From contig JBBDWN010000143.1 of the NCBI GenBank assembly GCA_040902855.1, positions 1 through 14,604 of the forward strand: a stretch of 14,604 bases of DNA, given 5' to 3'. The notes below the pieces were generated by a model. The model made no database searches. It was not told the DNA's origin and was given only the letters and a program-made list of their open reading frames with translations. The translations under genes and the position numbers were made by a program. Positions 14,174 to 14,604 of the stretch are shown piece by piece. How positions within the stretch are numbered: the stretch's first letter is position 1; every line of letters begins with the position of its first letter. The DNA is from DATHWB01 sp040902855 (lineage in GTDB: Bacteria; Actinomycetota; Acidimicrobiia; Spongiisociales; ZC4RG35).

Positions 14174-14206
14174 TGGTATGAGTATTACCAGTAAGAATCT
14201 TACCTT
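14174..14206. promoter_or_regulatory. VapBC operator with inverted repeats in the divergent promoter region
   Basis: Two inverted repeats are adjacent: tggta (14174-14178) with tacca (14186-14190), and gtaaga (14191-14196) with tcttac (14198-14203) around one central base. The minus strand reads TAAGAT (14197-14202), a possible vapB -10. The plus strand reads TACCTT (14201-14206), a possible cvpA -10. Repressor bound here would cover both. Confidence 0.5.
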
Positions 14207-14245
14207 CCGACTCTCCAGGTGTGAACCCCGAAGGTCGGTGGGTCC

Positions 14246-14604
14246 ATGATCGACTTCCTGCTCGGGCTGTCTCTGGCGGGGTTCGCCGTTCGAGGATGGC
14301 TGCGGGGCTTCGTCAAGGAACTGTTGGATCTGATCGGCCTCATCCTCGGCCTGGTGGTCGCTTTCCGTGTGAGCGCCCCCTTCGGGGATTTCATCTCGGA
14401 CCGCTTCGACGTGACACCCGAGTGGGCGCGGATCGGGGCGGGGATCGCTCTGTTCTTTCTTGTCGGCGCCGGGCTGGCGATGGTGGCCCATTATCTCGCC
14501 AAGGTGATGCGACTCCCCGGTCTCAACCTGGCGAACCGGCTGGCCGGATCCGGTTTCGCCCTCGCCTGGGGCATCGCCCTCATCCTGGTGGTCACCTCGC
14601 TTCT
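14246..14604 (+). CDS. CvpA family membrane protein (3' end outside window)
   Basis: The first 119 codons of a CvpA family protein, open to the window edge. It starts MIDFLLGLSLAGFAVRGWLRGFVKELLD, the family's typical first helix with the RG...G..KE motif. Further membrane helices follow at about 30-46 (LIGLILGLVVAF), 70-91 (ARIGAGIALFFLVGAGLAMV) and 105-119. CvpA is linked to envelope homeostasis; the old colicin V production name does not imply a bacteriocin here. ATG 14246 follows a purine-rich ggtcggtggg stretch. It is divergent from vapB, with 81 bases between start codons. Confidence 0.85.
   Translation, partial: MIDFLLGLSLAGFAVRGWLRGFVKELLDLIGLILGLVVAFRVSAPFGDFISDRFDVTPEWARIGAGIALFFLVGAGLAMVAHYLAKVMRLPGLNLANRLAGSGFALAWGIALILVVTSL

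Noticed and set aside
14246..14604. Colicin or bacteriocin production locus
   Set aside because: The CvpA name is historical. No peptide precursor or immunity gene is present, and the family is widespread in non-producers.

Overview
The window looks chromosomal, from a high-GC actinomycete-type bacterium (Actinomycetota). The strongest hint is Acidimicrobiia or a relative. This rests on the radA-disA-carD-ispF-cysS-rlmB order (a variant of the mycobacterial Rv3579c-Rv3586 neighbourhood), a DUF3263/LytR_C pair like Rv0430-Rv0431, a DUF6458 protein, threonine-rich linkers in exported proteins, and many genes without a Shine-Dalgarno sequence but with a TANNNT -10 box just upstream of the start codon. 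The class-level placement is inference.

Layout. 1-56: two perfect hairpins. 93-1310 (+): cytochrome P450. 1311-2273 (-): zinc-ribbon membrane protein with an exported discoidin-like domain, its stop codon abutting the P450 stop. 2318-2446 (+): possible 42-aa membrane peptide. 2510-8195 (+): compact housekeeping block with radA (recombination), disA (c-di-AMP synthesis and DNA scanning), carD (RNA polymerase regulator), ispF (MEP isoprenoid pathway), cysS and an rlmB-type 23S rRNA methyltransferase. ispD, which lies between carD and ispF in mycobacteria, is absent. 8225-8298 (+): tRNA-Thr(TGT), followed by two T-loop hairpins. 8380-8904 (-): Phd/YefM-RelE toxin-antitoxin pair with a clear operator. 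8935-9343: about 400 bases with no convincing gene. 9344-9683 (-): a DUF6458 protein followed by a 27-aa membrane peptide, behind a GTTT-N16-GGGTA stress-type promoter set inside an 11-bp inverted repeat. 9931-11545 (+): DUF3263, a VirR-like LytR_C protein and a LiaF-like membrane protein, overlapping by 4 bases at each junction. 11560-13519 (+): AI-2E family permease and an AlaX-type editing protein. 13536-14164 (-): VapBC. 14246 to the end (+): CvpA family membrane protein, cut by the window edge.

How it fits together. Most of the window is core genome for translation quality (cysS, rlmB, tRNA-Thr, alaX), genome surveillance and stringent control (radA, disA, carD) and envelope functions (the LytR_C operon, AI-2E permease, CvpA). 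Two toxin-antitoxin cassettes and the small stress operon are the accessory parts. I see no large new multi-gene defence or biosynthetic system. The least explained items are the stress-type operon with its 27-aa peptide and flanking inverted repeat, the DUF3263/LytR_C/LiaF-like operon, the zinc-ribbon/discoidin membrane protein, and the repeated leaderless promoter layout, which also moves the P450 start.
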